NCBI GenBank assembly: GCA_947632515.1
Contig: CANRPO010000013.1
Span: 1-64,000, forward strand
Reading direction: 5' to 3'
Source of the DNA: an uncultured Lachnospiraceae bacterium
GTDB taxonomy: Bacteria; Bacillota; Clostridia; Lachnospirales; Lachnospiraceae
Length of the DNA: 64,000 bases
Shown: positions 1-9,443 of the stretch, one piece after another
How the letters are laid out: every line of letters starts with the position of its first letter
How positions within the stretch are numbered: the first letter of the stretch is position 1
Translations under genes and position numbers: made by a program
Notes under the pieces: model-generated
The model's database searches: none
What the model was told of the DNA's origin: nothing
Seen by the model: only the letters and a program-made list of their open reading frames with translations

Positions 1-2
1 CA

Positions 3-233
3 ATCCACAGCATCTTAAACAGCATACCCGAAACCATAGAATTGGTAAAGAGTGGGTATGACTCTATAATACGAGGAGGGGATATAATAACCTTGCAATT
101 ATTTTCAAGAATGCGAGATCAGAATTGAAAAATTAGCGCATCTACGGTTAGAGAATTATTAAAAAATAGATTCGAAGACGCAGTTCCATTGTTATCGGTA
201 TTTAGCAGAAAAAGGATAGAGAGACAGTTATGA
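3..233 (+). pseudogene. 3' end of a HIGH-superfamily nucleotidyltransferase (cytidylyl/adenylyltransferase, CitC/TagD-like C-terminus), interrupted by an in-frame TGA at 126-128; truncated by window start
   Basis: Frame 3 reads ...GYDSIIRGGDIITLQLFSRMRDQN-TGA-KISASTVRELLKNRFEDAVPLLSVFSRKRIERQL-TGA. The IS-A/S-T-x-VR motif is typical of nucleotidyltransferase C-termini. The final TGA (231-233) overlaps the next ATG (230-232) in an ATGA coupling. Confidence 0.5.
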
Positions 234-1483
234 AAAAAGTACTTTGGTTATGTAATACCATGTTGCCCGAACTGTTTGGCAGATTTAGGGTTTATAATGT
301 GAAAGAAGGTTGGCTGATTGGAATATCTCAGGAACTCAGAAAAAGAGATGATATAGAGTTACATTATGCCTGTCCGCAGGTAAATGAAAAACGTATTGTA
401 AATATTAAGAAAGATTCTATTTATTTCCATTGTTTTTATAAAAAATATGACAACCCGTATACTGTGGAAGAGGATGCCAAAAATCAGATAAAAAAAATAA
501 TTAATACGGTGCAACCTGATATTATTCATATTTTTGGCACGGAAATGTCACATACGATTGAATGTGTGGAAAGTGTGAAAGCGAAAGAGAAAATTGTTAT
601 TTCAATACAAGGTTTGGTATCAGAATACGCAAAATATTACTTAAATGGTATTCCGCGTAGCGCATATTTGAATGGTTGCATTTACAATGGAAAGTATCAG
701 ACAATTTGGGGACAGTATAAAGAGTTTTGTAAACGTGCAGAAAATGAAATCCGAGCAATTAAGAATGTAAAACATGTGATAGGGAGAACCAACTGGGATA
801 AAGCATGCACTAATACTATCAATAGTAATTGTATGTATCACTATTGCAGTGAAACGTTAAGAGATTGCTTTTATGGTAAGAACTGGGATATCCAAAAAAT
901 AGATCGGTATTCTATTTTTGTCAGTCAGGGCGATTATCCGATTAAGGGACTGCATACATTGCTTTATGCAATGCCATATATTCTAAACCGATTCCCTGAC
1001 ACGAATTTATATATTGCTGGTGATGATTCTTTTTTAAACAATACGGCATATGGAAAATATATTAAAAAATTGATTGGGAAACAGAAGCTAGATAAGGCGG
1101 TTCACTTCTTGGGATTCATTAGAGCGGAAGATATGTGTGACAGGATGCAGAAATCTCATGTGATGGTTTTGCCATCCAACTGTGAAAATTCACCGAATTC
1201 TGTTGGAGAGGCGATGCTTGTTGGACTACCGATTGTTGCTGCTGATGTTGGCGGGGTATCCAGTATTGCGCATCATGGGTGGGATGCGATACTGTTTGAT
1301 TCTTGTGATGTGAAAAAGTTAGCAAAGTATGTGTGCGCCATTTTCAATAATGATCGGTTTGCACAAAGGTTATCGAAAAATGGGAATTTGACGGCAGTAA
1401 AATTATATGACCCTCAAAAAAATGTGGAGCGACTTATAGAAATATACAGGGAAATCAATGAGAAAAGATGTAAAAATGAATAA
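230..1483 (+). CDS. Glycosyltransferase family 4 (group 1)
   Basis: C-terminal GT-B features: VSQGDYPIKGLHTLLYAM, LGFI..EDM, PSNCENSPNSVGEAMLVGLPIVAADVGGV. Confidence 0.9.
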   Translation: MKKVLWLCNTMLPELFGRFRVYNVKEGWLIGISQELRKRDDIELHYACPQVNEKRIVNIKKDSIYFHCFYKKYDNPYTVEEDAKNQIKKIINTVQPDIIHIFGTEMSHTIECVESVKAKEKIVISIQGLVSEYAKYYLNGIPRSAYLNGCIYNGKYQTIWGQYKEFCKRAENEIRAIKNVKHVIGRTNWDKACTNTINSNCMYHYCSETLRDCFYGKNWDIQKIDRYSIFVSQGDYPIKGLHTLLYAMPYILNRFPDTNLYIAGDDSFLNNTAYGKYIKKLIGKQKLDKAVHFLGFIRAEDMCDRMQKSHVMVLPSNCENSPNSVGEAMLVGLPIVAADVGGVSSIAHHGWDAILFDSCDVKKLAKYVCAIFNNDRFAQRLSKNGNLTAVKLYDPQKNVERLIEIYREINEKRCKNE

Positions 1484-1684
1484 ATGGAAAGTATTACGGG
1501 GAAATAGAAATATTTAAAATGCGGATTTATTTTATTTGTCTCCTAAACATTATGGATAAGAAAATAAAGATAAATAATATACTATATATGAGAATTTTTA
1601 GTATATATGATCCCAGAGGGCGTTTGAGTGATAGGCGTGTTATATCTAATTTTATTGTACAAGTGCTAATAGGAGGAGTATAAA

Positions 1685-2161
1685 ATGAAAAAATTAACAC
1701 TTTCAATATTATCGACATTGGTAGGTGCTGCAGCCGCAGCTGCAACGATTAAAAAAGTTACCGATAAAAAAACAGACGTACAACGAAAGATGTCAGAAAA
1801 GCATTTGGCGTTGTTCATGCTGATGAACCAGTGGGTAGCAGTAAAGCAGGAAGGGAAAAATTTGGCAGATTATTTCGTGAAAAGGGGATATAAGATCATA
1901 GCGATTTATGGAATGAGCTATGTGGGGGAACGTCTTTTGGAGGAATTAAGAGGTAGTGATATCCAAATAAAGTACGGTATTGACCAAAGGGCAGGTGCAA
2001 TTTATTCAGATATTGAAGTTGTAACCATGGAGGATGAGTTGACGTCAGTAGATGCGATCGTAGTTACGCCTGTCTTTTTCTATGATGAAATTGAAGAGAA
2101 ACTGTCAAAGAAAACAGATTGTCCAATTCTCTCGATAGAGGATATTTTATATGAAGTGTAG
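1685..2161 (+). CDS. Small protein with N-terminal hydrophobic segment and a stand-alone Rossmann-like (YGMSYVG) module
   Basis: N-term LTLSILSTLVGAAAAAATI; C-term IIAIYGMSYVGERLLEEL...IKYGIDQR...VDAIVVTPVFFYDEIEEKL. AGGAGG upstream. Confidence 0.7.
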   Translation: MKKLTLSILSTLVGAAAAAATIKKVTDKKTDVQRKMSEKHLALFMLMNQWVAVKQEGKNLADYFVKRGYKIIAIYGMSYVGERLLEELRGSDIQIKYGIDQRAGAIYSDIEVVTMEDELTSVDAIVVTPVFFYDEIEEKLSKKTDCPILSIEDILYEV

Positions 2162-2187
2162 AGCGTATTGATGGAGTGAGAGAAAAA

Positions 2188-3195
2188 ATGTTTTCAAATT
2201 TTGTGTCATTAGGTGGTTCTTGTTATACAGCGTCCTCTATGTCAAAATATGGACTGCGAAGTTGGTCTGGACCGTTTGATTGGTTGGTGAGTAATGATTT
2301 TGAATGGATATTGCATTATTTAGAAAATGATTTTGCAGATTTTTTACTTAGAGAGAATTTGGATCGTTGGAACGGATATGCCGGGAAATTTAGGGATAAG
2401 AAAAGCGGTTTTATTTTTCAGCATGACGAGGAATATCCATTTGAGGAGGAGTATGATAAACTGAGATTGAAATATCAAAAGAGAATTAATAAATTTCTGG
2501 AAGAAATAAAGAAACCTACATGTTTTTTACGTTTCACAGCAGATGCGCATGAAATGGAGTATATATCGAATAATTCTAATTATATTAAGGGAGTTATAAA
2601 GAGTAAGAACGAACACAATGAGATCGTTTTCCTGGTAAGGGATACGATAGAATATTCAGAAACGATTTCATTTAGACATTACATATTGTCAATCAAACAT
2701 GCTGGAAAAAATGCGCCTACCCGAGAAGAGCTTAGGAATGCATTTGACGGATCTGATGCATTCTTGGAATATTGTGCCTCTAATTATAATTCGTTGGAAC
2801 TTATGCGGAATATAATATTTGACCATAAAAAAGAGGAACGATTTCGACAAGATCAGGCCAGATATCATACATTGATAAAACTCTTAGAATTTGATTTTTC
2901 ACAAATTCAGTTTCCGGAAGAAATTATCATATATGGTGCGGGTAATATTGGTAAGTATTTATATCAGAAAGTGAAAGGGAAATGCAGAATAAGGTGTTTT
3001 GTTGATCAAGAGAAGGATGGAGTAATTGACGGAATACCCATAATGAAGTTGGAGGAGATTGATGCTGATGAAAATATAAATGTTGTTGTCACGCCTACAT
3101 ATGATTTCGCAAACATTTTTGAGAAAGTGAAGGCACACTGTAGTAAAGCAGTTGTGGATTCATTAGATGATATATTGGATATGCTTGAGTTTTAA
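2188..3195 (+). CDS. DUF1796 family (putative papain-like cysteine peptidase fold) with C-terminal Rossmann-like module
   Basis: FVSLGGSCYTASSMSKYGLRSWSGPFDWL matches the DUF1796 N-term signature; C-term IIIYGAGNIGKYLYQKVKG...FVDQEKDGVIDGIPIMKLEEI. Start could also be GTG at 2176. Confidence 0.75.
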   Translation: MFSNFVSLGGSCYTASSMSKYGLRSWSGPFDWLVSNDFEWILHYLENDFADFLLRENLDRWNGYAGKFRDKKSGFIFQHDEEYPFEEEYDKLRLKYQKRINKFLEEIKKPTCFLRFTADAHEMEYISNNSNYIKGVIKSKNEHNEIVFLVRDTIEYSETISFRHYILSIKHAGKNAPTREELRNAFDGSDAFLEYCASNYNSLELMRNIIFDHKKEERFRQDQARYHTLIKLLEFDFSQIQFPEEIIIYGAGNIGKYLYQKVKGKCRIRCFVDQEKDGVIDGIPIMKLEEIDADENINVVVTPTYDFANIFEKVKAHCSKAVVDSLDDILDMLEF

Positions 3196-3262
3196 TTGCA
3201 TTCATTGATATACTGGAATTTACAAATGCAAATATGTCAAAAGGAATAGGGAATTGGTATTT

Positions 3263-4450
3263 ATGAATCAGATAAAGCCCAAGATAACAGTTATCACTGT
3301 TTGTAAGAACAGCGATCGTACAATAGAGCAAACAATACAAAGTGTCATAACACAGAATTATTCTGATTTAGAATATATTGTTGTGGATGGTCGTTCTACA
3401 GATAAAACAGTGGATATAATTCACAAATATGAAAAGTATATTTCGTGTTGGTCAAGTGAATCGGATACTGGAATATATGATGCGATGAACAAAGGGATTA
3501 AAATGGCGACGGGAGATTATGTCGCTTTCCTGAATAGTGACGATTGGTATAATGAAGGAGCCATTCAGTATGTCGCTGAAGACATAATGAAATACGGGGC
3601 GGATGTTTCGTCTTTTAGTATGAATGTATATGACGGGGATGAGCAGTTAGAGTGGGGGGATGCTTTTTCGAAAGATATAAAAAATATCAGAATTGCCATG
3701 TGTCGCTGTCATCAAGCGATTTTTGCCAGGCGAGTGCTATTTGAAAAATATGGAGCGTTTAATGTAAAATATAAAGTTTCAGCAGATTATGACTGGTTAT
3801 TAAGATTGTATGATAATGGCGTAGACATCCGTTACGACAGCTATGCCATAGTGAATTATCGGTTGGGCGGTGTTTCTGACTACCGAGATATTGAAATGAG
3901 AAGAGAGGCGCAGGCTATTGCTACACTGGCATTAAATAGATTACGGGAGGAGAGAAAGATACGAGAAAAAGAATATTGTTTTTGGCAAGATAAGATTGTG
4001 AACCATTATAATAAAGCAAGAACGGATAGTGCGATGAAACGGTTGATCGAGGAGCCAAAGGCGCCAAAAGATGTTGAGATGGTAAAGAACAATTTGGAAA
4101 AAGAAGTATTAAGAGAAAACAGATATTCCATTTTTGGATGTGGAAATTTTGGCGTAGAATGCTTTAGGTTATTGCGGCTATTAGGTTATCAGGCGGATTG
4201 CTTTTGGGATAATGATCAGAAAAAATGGGGAACATTCTGGGAAGGAATTGTTGTAAGACCACCATATGAGATAGAAAAAGGGAAATCAAAAATAATTATT
4301 TCTACAGAAAAGTATTTTGAAGAGATCGGTAAGCAGATGCAGAAGATGGGATTGGAAGATAAAATTGACTATTTGGATTATAATATAATTCGTAAAAGGA
4401 TTGGGGAAATTATGGAAACGGCCATGATGTCTGATGAGTATGATGAATAG
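3263..4450 (+). CDS. Glycosyltransferase family 2 with C-terminal Rossmann-like module
   Basis: ITVITVCKNSDRTIEQTIQSVITQNYSDLEYIVVDGRSTDKT; FLNSDDW; C-term RYSIFGCGNFGVECFRLLRLLGYQADCFWDND. Confidence 0.88.
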   Translation: MNQIKPKITVITVCKNSDRTIEQTIQSVITQNYSDLEYIVVDGRSTDKTVDIIHKYEKYISCWSSESDTGIYDAMNKGIKMATGDYVAFLNSDDWYNEGAIQYVAEDIMKYGADVSSFSMNVYDGDEQLEWGDAFSKDIKNIRIAMCRCHQAIFARRVLFEKYGAFNVKYKVSADYDWLLRLYDNGVDIRYDSYAIVNYRLGGVSDYRDIEMRREAQAIATLALNRLREERKIREKEYCFWQDKIVNHYNKARTDSAMKRLIEEPKAPKDVEMVKNNLEKEVLRENRYSIFGCGNFGVECFRLLRLLGYQADCFWDNDQKKWGTFWEGIVVRPPYEIEKGKSKIIISTEKYFEEIGKQMQKMGLEDKIDYLDYNIIRKRIGEIMETAMMSDEYDE

Positions 4451-5870
4451 AGAAAAAATAGTAATTTTTGGCGTTGGAAGAAAGTATCGATATATCAGAG
4501 AAAAATATATTGATTTCCTGCAGAAATATGATATAGTTGCATATTTGGATAATAATGAGGATTTATGGGAAACCCCGCTTGATAATAGCATTATTATGCC
4601 CCCCAGGTTTATACAAAAAACAGAGTATGAAAAAGTGATACTTATGGCAGATTATGTAAAAGACATGAAAAAACAATTGCTTGGGTTGGGCGTGCCGAAA
4701 GATAAGATCGCGTTATGGGATGAATTTTTTTGTAAGGCTCAGCAGGGAGAGTTTTTTACATATGGGCAGATTCCATTCCATCTTTCAGCAAAAAAGCGCA
4801 TGCTGTTGATTTCTGTAGAACTTGCCTATAATGGGGGAACGATGGCTATTGTAAATGCGGCTATTGCATTAAAATTACAGGGCTATGACGTTACGATTTG
4901 TGCTGCCGGCGGAAATGATAAACTGATAGAGGAAATCGTTAGCCATAATATTCGGATCGTAATTGTGCCTGCTATTAATTATCCGGAAGAAATGGAATTA
5001 AATTGGGTTCGCCAATTTGACATTGTCATAGTAAATGTATTTCAGATGATCCGATGTGCCTGTGAGATCAGTTGTATTAAGCCTGTTATCTGGTGGATAC
5101 ATGAGTGCAGTCATGAACAAGTTGAAATTTATGCAAGGATCAGAGATAATTATTCCGAATATGATAATCTTGCAGCCATGAGGAATATAAGGATAGTGGC
5201 TGTAAGTGCTATTGCAGCAAAAAATTTTAATTTTTTTTATAAAGACAGAATTAAAGAAATTCTACCATACGGAGTATTGGATCTCTATTCCGATCGTAAT
5301 AATGATGTACATGGCAAGTGTGTTTTTGCAATAATTGGATCTGTATTGCCGAGAAAAGCCCAATCGGTTTTTTTAGATGCGGTGGCTATGTTGGCTAAGG
5401 AAGAAAAGGAAAATACAGAATTTTGGATTGTTGGGAACTGTGGAGAAGATCCATATTCTGTTGAAGTGCGTGAAAAATCAGAAAAAATGCCAGAAGTGAA
5501 AATGTTAGGGGAACTGGACAGGGAACATGTGCAGGAGAAGTATGCCCAAATATCTGTGGTAGTCTGTGCGTCGCTGGAGGAGACAATGTCTATGGCAATT
5601 ACTGAGGCGATGATGAATGAAAAGGTCTGTATTACTACAGATGCAACAGGAATGGCAGATTATATAGAAGATGGAGTAAACGGATTTATTTGTCATGCAG
5701 GCGATACAGAGAGTTTATATGAAAAAATGAAATGGGTATTAAATCATAAAGAACAGTGGAAAGAGGTCGAGAGAAACGCAAGAGATACTTATGAAAAATA
5801 TTTTACGTTGGATAAATTTGGGCAGCGATTGCAGAAGGTGATCGGGTCTGTCTTGGAAATGGAGCTATGA
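4434..5870 (+). CDS. Glycosyltransferase family 4 with N-terminal Rossmann-like module
   Basis: N-term EKIVIFGVGRKYRYIREKYIDFLQKYDIVAYLDNNEDLWETPLDNSIIMPP; C-term GT4 ASLEETMSMAITEAMMNEKVCITTDATGMADYI. Overlaps the previous CDS by 17 bp. Confidence 0.88.
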   Translation: MSMMNREKIVIFGVGRKYRYIREKYIDFLQKYDIVAYLDNNEDLWETPLDNSIIMPPRFIQKTEYEKVILMADYVKDMKKQLLGLGVPKDKIALWDEFFCKAQQGEFFTYGQIPFHLSAKKRMLLISVELAYNGGTMAIVNAAIALKLQGYDVTICAAGGNDKLIEEIVSHNIRIVIVPAINYPEEMELNWVRQFDIVIVNVFQMIRCACEISCIKPVIWWIHECSHEQVEIYARIRDNYSEYDNLAAMRNIRIVAVSAIAAKNFNFFYKDRIKEILPYGVLDLYSDRNNDVHGKCVFAIIGSVLPRKAQSVFLDAVAMLAKEEKENTEFWIVGNCGEDPYSVEVREKSEKMPEVKMLGELDREHVQEKYAQISVVVCASLEETMSMAITEAMMNEKVCITTDATGMADYIEDGVNGFICHAGDTESLYEKMKWVLNHKEQWKEVERNARDTYEKYFTLDKFGQRLQKVIGSVLEMEL

Positions 5871-5929
5871 CAAAAAGCAAGCAGAGGTATTAGGATAATA
5901 CGGATCAGGACACTGGAGAAAGAAGATCG

Positions 5930-7159
5930 ATGAAAAATGTTTATGATGTCCTAAAAGAAAATAACTTGGTTTACATACTATCGGAAGAATATTCAAAAAA
6001 GGAATATTCATATTCTGCTTTTGAATCCACAGTAATTGTAGTAAACTTGTATTATCCAGATCGCTTGAAAGCTTATTTTGCATATTTGGATCAGATTCCA
6101 TGTGAAATAAATGTATATATTATATCATCCAATCCATTGGCGGAGAAAGAAATAAAGAATTATGTCAGTAACAAAAATAATTTTCATTATATTAGGAAAG
6201 AAAACAGAGGTCGGGATGTCAGCGCATTATTGGTAACTGCAAGAGATATCATATTAAAATATAAGTATATCTGCTTTGTTCATGATAAAAAACCTAATTT
6301 TGATCATTTGTCAGAGGATATTAGTTTTTGGAATCGAAATCTATGGGACAATTCATTAAAATCAGAGCAGTATATCCATAATGTGTTGGAGATTTTTGAA
6401 AAACATGATGATATTGGACTTCTTGTGCCGCCGAAACCAATCGGACGGTATATGTCTGAATGGTATTCGAACGCATGGTATGAAAACTTCGAAATAGTAC
6501 AGCAACTCTGCAAAGAGTTTGATCTTAAATGCGATTTGGATCCTCGAAAACCGGTTATTACGCTTGGAACTGTTTTTTGGGGGCGGACACAGATATTTTG
6601 GAAAATTTTAGCAAGAAAGTGGAGATACGAGGATTTTGCGGACGAGCCGATGCCGATAGATGGAACTATCAGTCATGGATTGGAGCGTATTCTGGCATAT
6701 GCGGCACAGGATGCAGGCTTTAATACAGGTATAGTAATGTGTGATAGTTATGCAGGAACATTATATGGGAAAGTGCAGGATATGATGCAACGTACATATC
6801 AATGTCTGCAGGAAAATTTCCAGATTGGACAGATGGATCAGTTGGTGAATTATAAAAGGCAAAAGGAGCAGATAGTGGAGGCTTTTAAAAGGAATCAATC
6901 GGTGTATTTATATGGCGCCGGCCATTACGGAAGTCGGTTCCTTAAAATAATGCATTTATGGGGGTATCAGCCAAAAGGTTTCTTGGTGTCAGACGGATAC
7001 AGAAAAATGGATTTTATTGAGGAATATCCTGTGTGGGAGCTTGGAGAATTGCAGGATTCAAATGTTGTGATCGCTATTACGGCAAGCTATGAAAAACATT
7101 ATGAGATGGAGAGCAATTTGAAAGAATATGGCATAACAAACTATTTTTTCGCTTGTTAA
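5930..7159 (+). CDS. Rhamnan synthesis protein F (RgpF)-like glycosyltransferase with C-terminal Rossmann-like module
   Basis: FHYIRKENRGRDVSALLVTARDIILKYKYICFVHDKKP is RgpF-like; C-term SVYLYGAGHYGSRFLKIMHLWGYQPKGFLVSDG. Confidence 0.82.
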   Translation: MKNVYDVLKENNLVYILSEEYSKKEYSYSAFESTVIVVNLYYPDRLKAYFAYLDQIPCEINVYIISSNPLAEKEIKNYVSNKNNFHYIRKENRGRDVSALLVTARDIILKYKYICFVHDKKPNFDHLSEDISFWNRNLWDNSLKSEQYIHNVLEIFEKHDDIGLLVPPKPIGRYMSEWYSNAWYENFEIVQQLCKEFDLKCDLDPRKPVITLGTVFWGRTQIFWKILARKWRYEDFADEPMPIDGTISHGLERILAYAAQDAGFNTGIVMCDSYAGTLYGKVQDMMQRTYQCLQENFQIGQMDQLVNYKRQKEQIVEAFKRNQSVYLYGAGHYGSRFLKIMHLWGYQPKGFLVSDGYRKMDFIEEYPVWELGELQDSNVVIAITASYEKHYEMESNLKEYGITNYFFAC

Positions 7160-7208
7160 AACGCCATATCGGTTGCGGATAAGGTGGGATGATGGGGAAA
7201 TTAGAGCA

Positions 7209-8297
7209 ATGACATATTTATTTGCGCCAATAGCAGTGGATTTCAACCAAAATGAAAACAGCAATATCGCAGGAAAGATCAAGCTGTTGGGAGGAAATTC
7301 GGGGAATCTCGTATGGTTTGAGTCTGTTAGAAAAACTATAAAATATGATTTTATGGGTCAACAATTATCTGATGATATGAAGACGTCCAATATTGTATTC
7401 CCGATGGCCAATCAAATTAATGTACGAGACAGCGTTTTAGAGTTTTATGCCCTGCACACAAAAAATTATGATGGCAGGATAACCATGATCGGTCTTGGGG
7501 CACAGTTGACGAAGGAATTAAATACCCCTAAAAAACTTGTAGCAGCATTACCACAAAAACGGAAACATGCCTTGAAAGAACTTAGTTCCCGTACGGAAAC
7601 TATCGGAGTAAGGGGAAGTATTACTGCTGAATGTTTGGATCTGATGGGAATAACAAATTATAGAGTTATAGGCTGTCCGTCATTTTATATGAAATGCGAT
7701 ACGAAAGCTTATAGCAAAAAGGCATCAGCAGACAAGTTGTGTGTGAGCTGGGGGTCTGTCGATTATGTCAGAGAACAGTATGTAAGAGAGTTCTTCAGAC
7801 GCAGTATTCCTCGTGGCGGGGAAGATATCCTGTTATTGCAGGCAATGGATGACTTCCCGCGGGTCTTATATGAAGATGCCCCTTTATTGGAGCGACATAT
7901 TAAGAGCCGTTATCCGGATATATGGGGGGGGGTCAACGCCGATGAAATAGCGTCTTATATAAAAACGCGCGGGTGTATGTTTTTTGATTGGGATTCATGG
8001 CAGGATTTTTTGAAAAGAGAACAATTTACATTATCTGTAGGATGTAGATTTCATGGGAATATGATGTCATATCTTGCAGGGATACCCGCATTGTGGATCG
8101 TACATGACAGCAGAACATATGAATTATGCGAGACTATGGCATTACCTTATATAACGCTTGAACAGGCTGTAAAGATGGAAAGTCGTGAGCAGTTTGCAGA
8201 GTGTTGCACATATGGAGAAAAATTTTATAGGAATCGTGAACGGATGCAGCAGATATATGAGAGGTTTTTAGACGAGAATGGAATTGAGCGCATATGA
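7209..8297 (+). CDS. Polysaccharide pyruvyl transferase family protein
   Basis: ITMIGLGAQL...SSRTETIGVRGSITAECLDLMGI.NYRVIGCPSFY...LSVGCRFHGNMMSYLAGIPALWIVHDSRT. Internal ATG 7209 preferred over ORF start 7173. Confidence 0.85.
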   Translation: MTYLFAPIAVDFNQNENSNIAGKIKLLGGNSGNLVWFESVRKTIKYDFMGQQLSDDMKTSNIVFPMANQINVRDSVLEFYALHTKNYDGRITMIGLGAQLTKELNTPKKLVAALPQKRKHALKELSSRTETIGVRGSITAECLDLMGITNYRVIGCPSFYMKCDTKAYSKKASADKLCVSWGSVDYVREQYVREFFRRSIPRGGEDILLLQAMDDFPRVLYEDAPLLERHIKSRYPDIWGGVNADEIASYIKTRGCMFFDWDSWQDFLKREQFTLSVGCRFHGNMMSYLAGIPALWIVHDSRTYELCETMALPYITLEQAVKMESREQFAECCTYGEKFYRNRERMQQIYERFLDENGIERI

Positions 8298-9436
8298 AAA
8301 GAATTGACGTAATTGTTCCAATATATAAAGGGCAATGTTATGTAGAAGGAATGATTTCTCAGCTTGAGCAATCTGCAGAAAAGGTAGACAGAACTGTAAA
8401 GATCGGTTTGATCTTGGTAAATGACGATCCTAAAGATTATTTTCGAGAGAGCTATTGTTCGGAAAAGATAGATATTCTTGCAATGGAGACCGATCAAAAC
8501 AGAGGGATACATGGCGCGAGAGTGAGAGGATTAACTTATTGCACAGGGGATTATGTTGTTTTTTTGGATCAGGATGACAGGATTTCCCCGGACTATTTCG
8601 TTAGCCAATTGGGTTCGTTGGGGGAGGCGGATGCAGTCATATGCAGAGCGATAAATGGAGGACGGCTGTTTTATGCATATGATAAACCATTTAAAGAGAT
8701 GATTTCTTTGGGGCACATGTTTTCTAAGGGGAATGGAATTCTTTCACCAGGTCAGGTACTGATGCGACGGGAAGCGATCCCACAGTTTTGGCAGGAGAAT
8801 ATTTTACGGTACAATGGGGCGGACGACTGGCTGCTTTGGATATGTATGTTATATGAGGGGATGCGTTTTGCGGAAAATCAGGCGGTGTTGTATGAACATG
8901 TCATTGGCAGCGAGAACAGTTCGGGGAGTGCTTTTGGGATGTATCAGTCGGAGAGGGAAATGTATGGGATATTGCGGGAACAAAAATACCTTGACACGGG
9001 ACATCTGGCACAGTTGTGGCAGGCACTTCAGAGAGGTCTGGAAACAAGGTTAAAGGAGTTGGACAGGCTGAAGGCGGCAGAAGATATATATGCTATATGG
9101 CTGAATGCCAGGGGAGAAAAAGTTTCTGTTGCACAAATGTTAAAACTTGCAGGTTATAAAACGGTAGCAATTTATGGCATGGGCAAAATGGGAATGCGCC
9201 TATATCAGGAAATCAAGATGGAAATAGAGGTAAAGTGCTATATAGATAGAAATGCAGCATATTTGAAAGCAGATATACCGATTTATACTTTGGAAGATGA
9301 TATTCCGCAGGTGGATCTCGTTATTATTGCACTGGCTGACAGGGAGCACAGAATTCAAAAGGATGTTTCAAATACAATTAATTGCCCGGTTAAGGGGATA
9401 GAAGAAATTTTGCGGGATATGCTGGCAGAGAGGTGA
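8294..9436 (+). CDS. Glycosyltransferase family 2 with C-terminal Rossmann-like module
   Basis: RIDVIVPIYKGQCYVEGMISQLEQS; DYVVFLDQDDRISPDYF; C-term TVAIYGMGKMGMRLYQEIKMEIEVKCYIDRNA. ATGA overlap with the previous gene. Confidence 0.88.
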   Translation: MKRIDVIVPIYKGQCYVEGMISQLEQSAEKVDRTVKIGLILVNDDPKDYFRESYCSEKIDILAMETDQNRGIHGARVRGLTYCTGDYVVFLDQDDRISPDYFVSQLGSLGEADAVICRAINGGRLFYAYDKPFKEMISLGHMFSKGNGILSPGQVLMRREAIPQFWQENILRYNGADDWLLWICMLYEGMRFAENQAVLYEHVIGSENSSGSAFGMYQSEREMYGILREQKYLDTGHLAQLWQALQRGLETRLKELDRLKAAEDIYAIWLNARGEKVSVAQMLKLAGYKTVAIYGMGKMGMRLYQEIKMEIEVKCYIDRNAAYLKADIPIYTLEDDIPQVDLVIIALADREHRIQKDVSNTINCPVKGIEEILRDMLAER

Positions 9437-9443
9437 GTTATAA

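Noticed and set aside
126-128. UGA recoding as glycine or selenocysteine in the partial upstream gene
   Set aside because: TGA is used as a normal stop in many clear genes in this window (e.g. 8295-8297, 38868-38870), and no SECIS-like hairpin or Sec context was recognised; a simple nonsense change is more likely.
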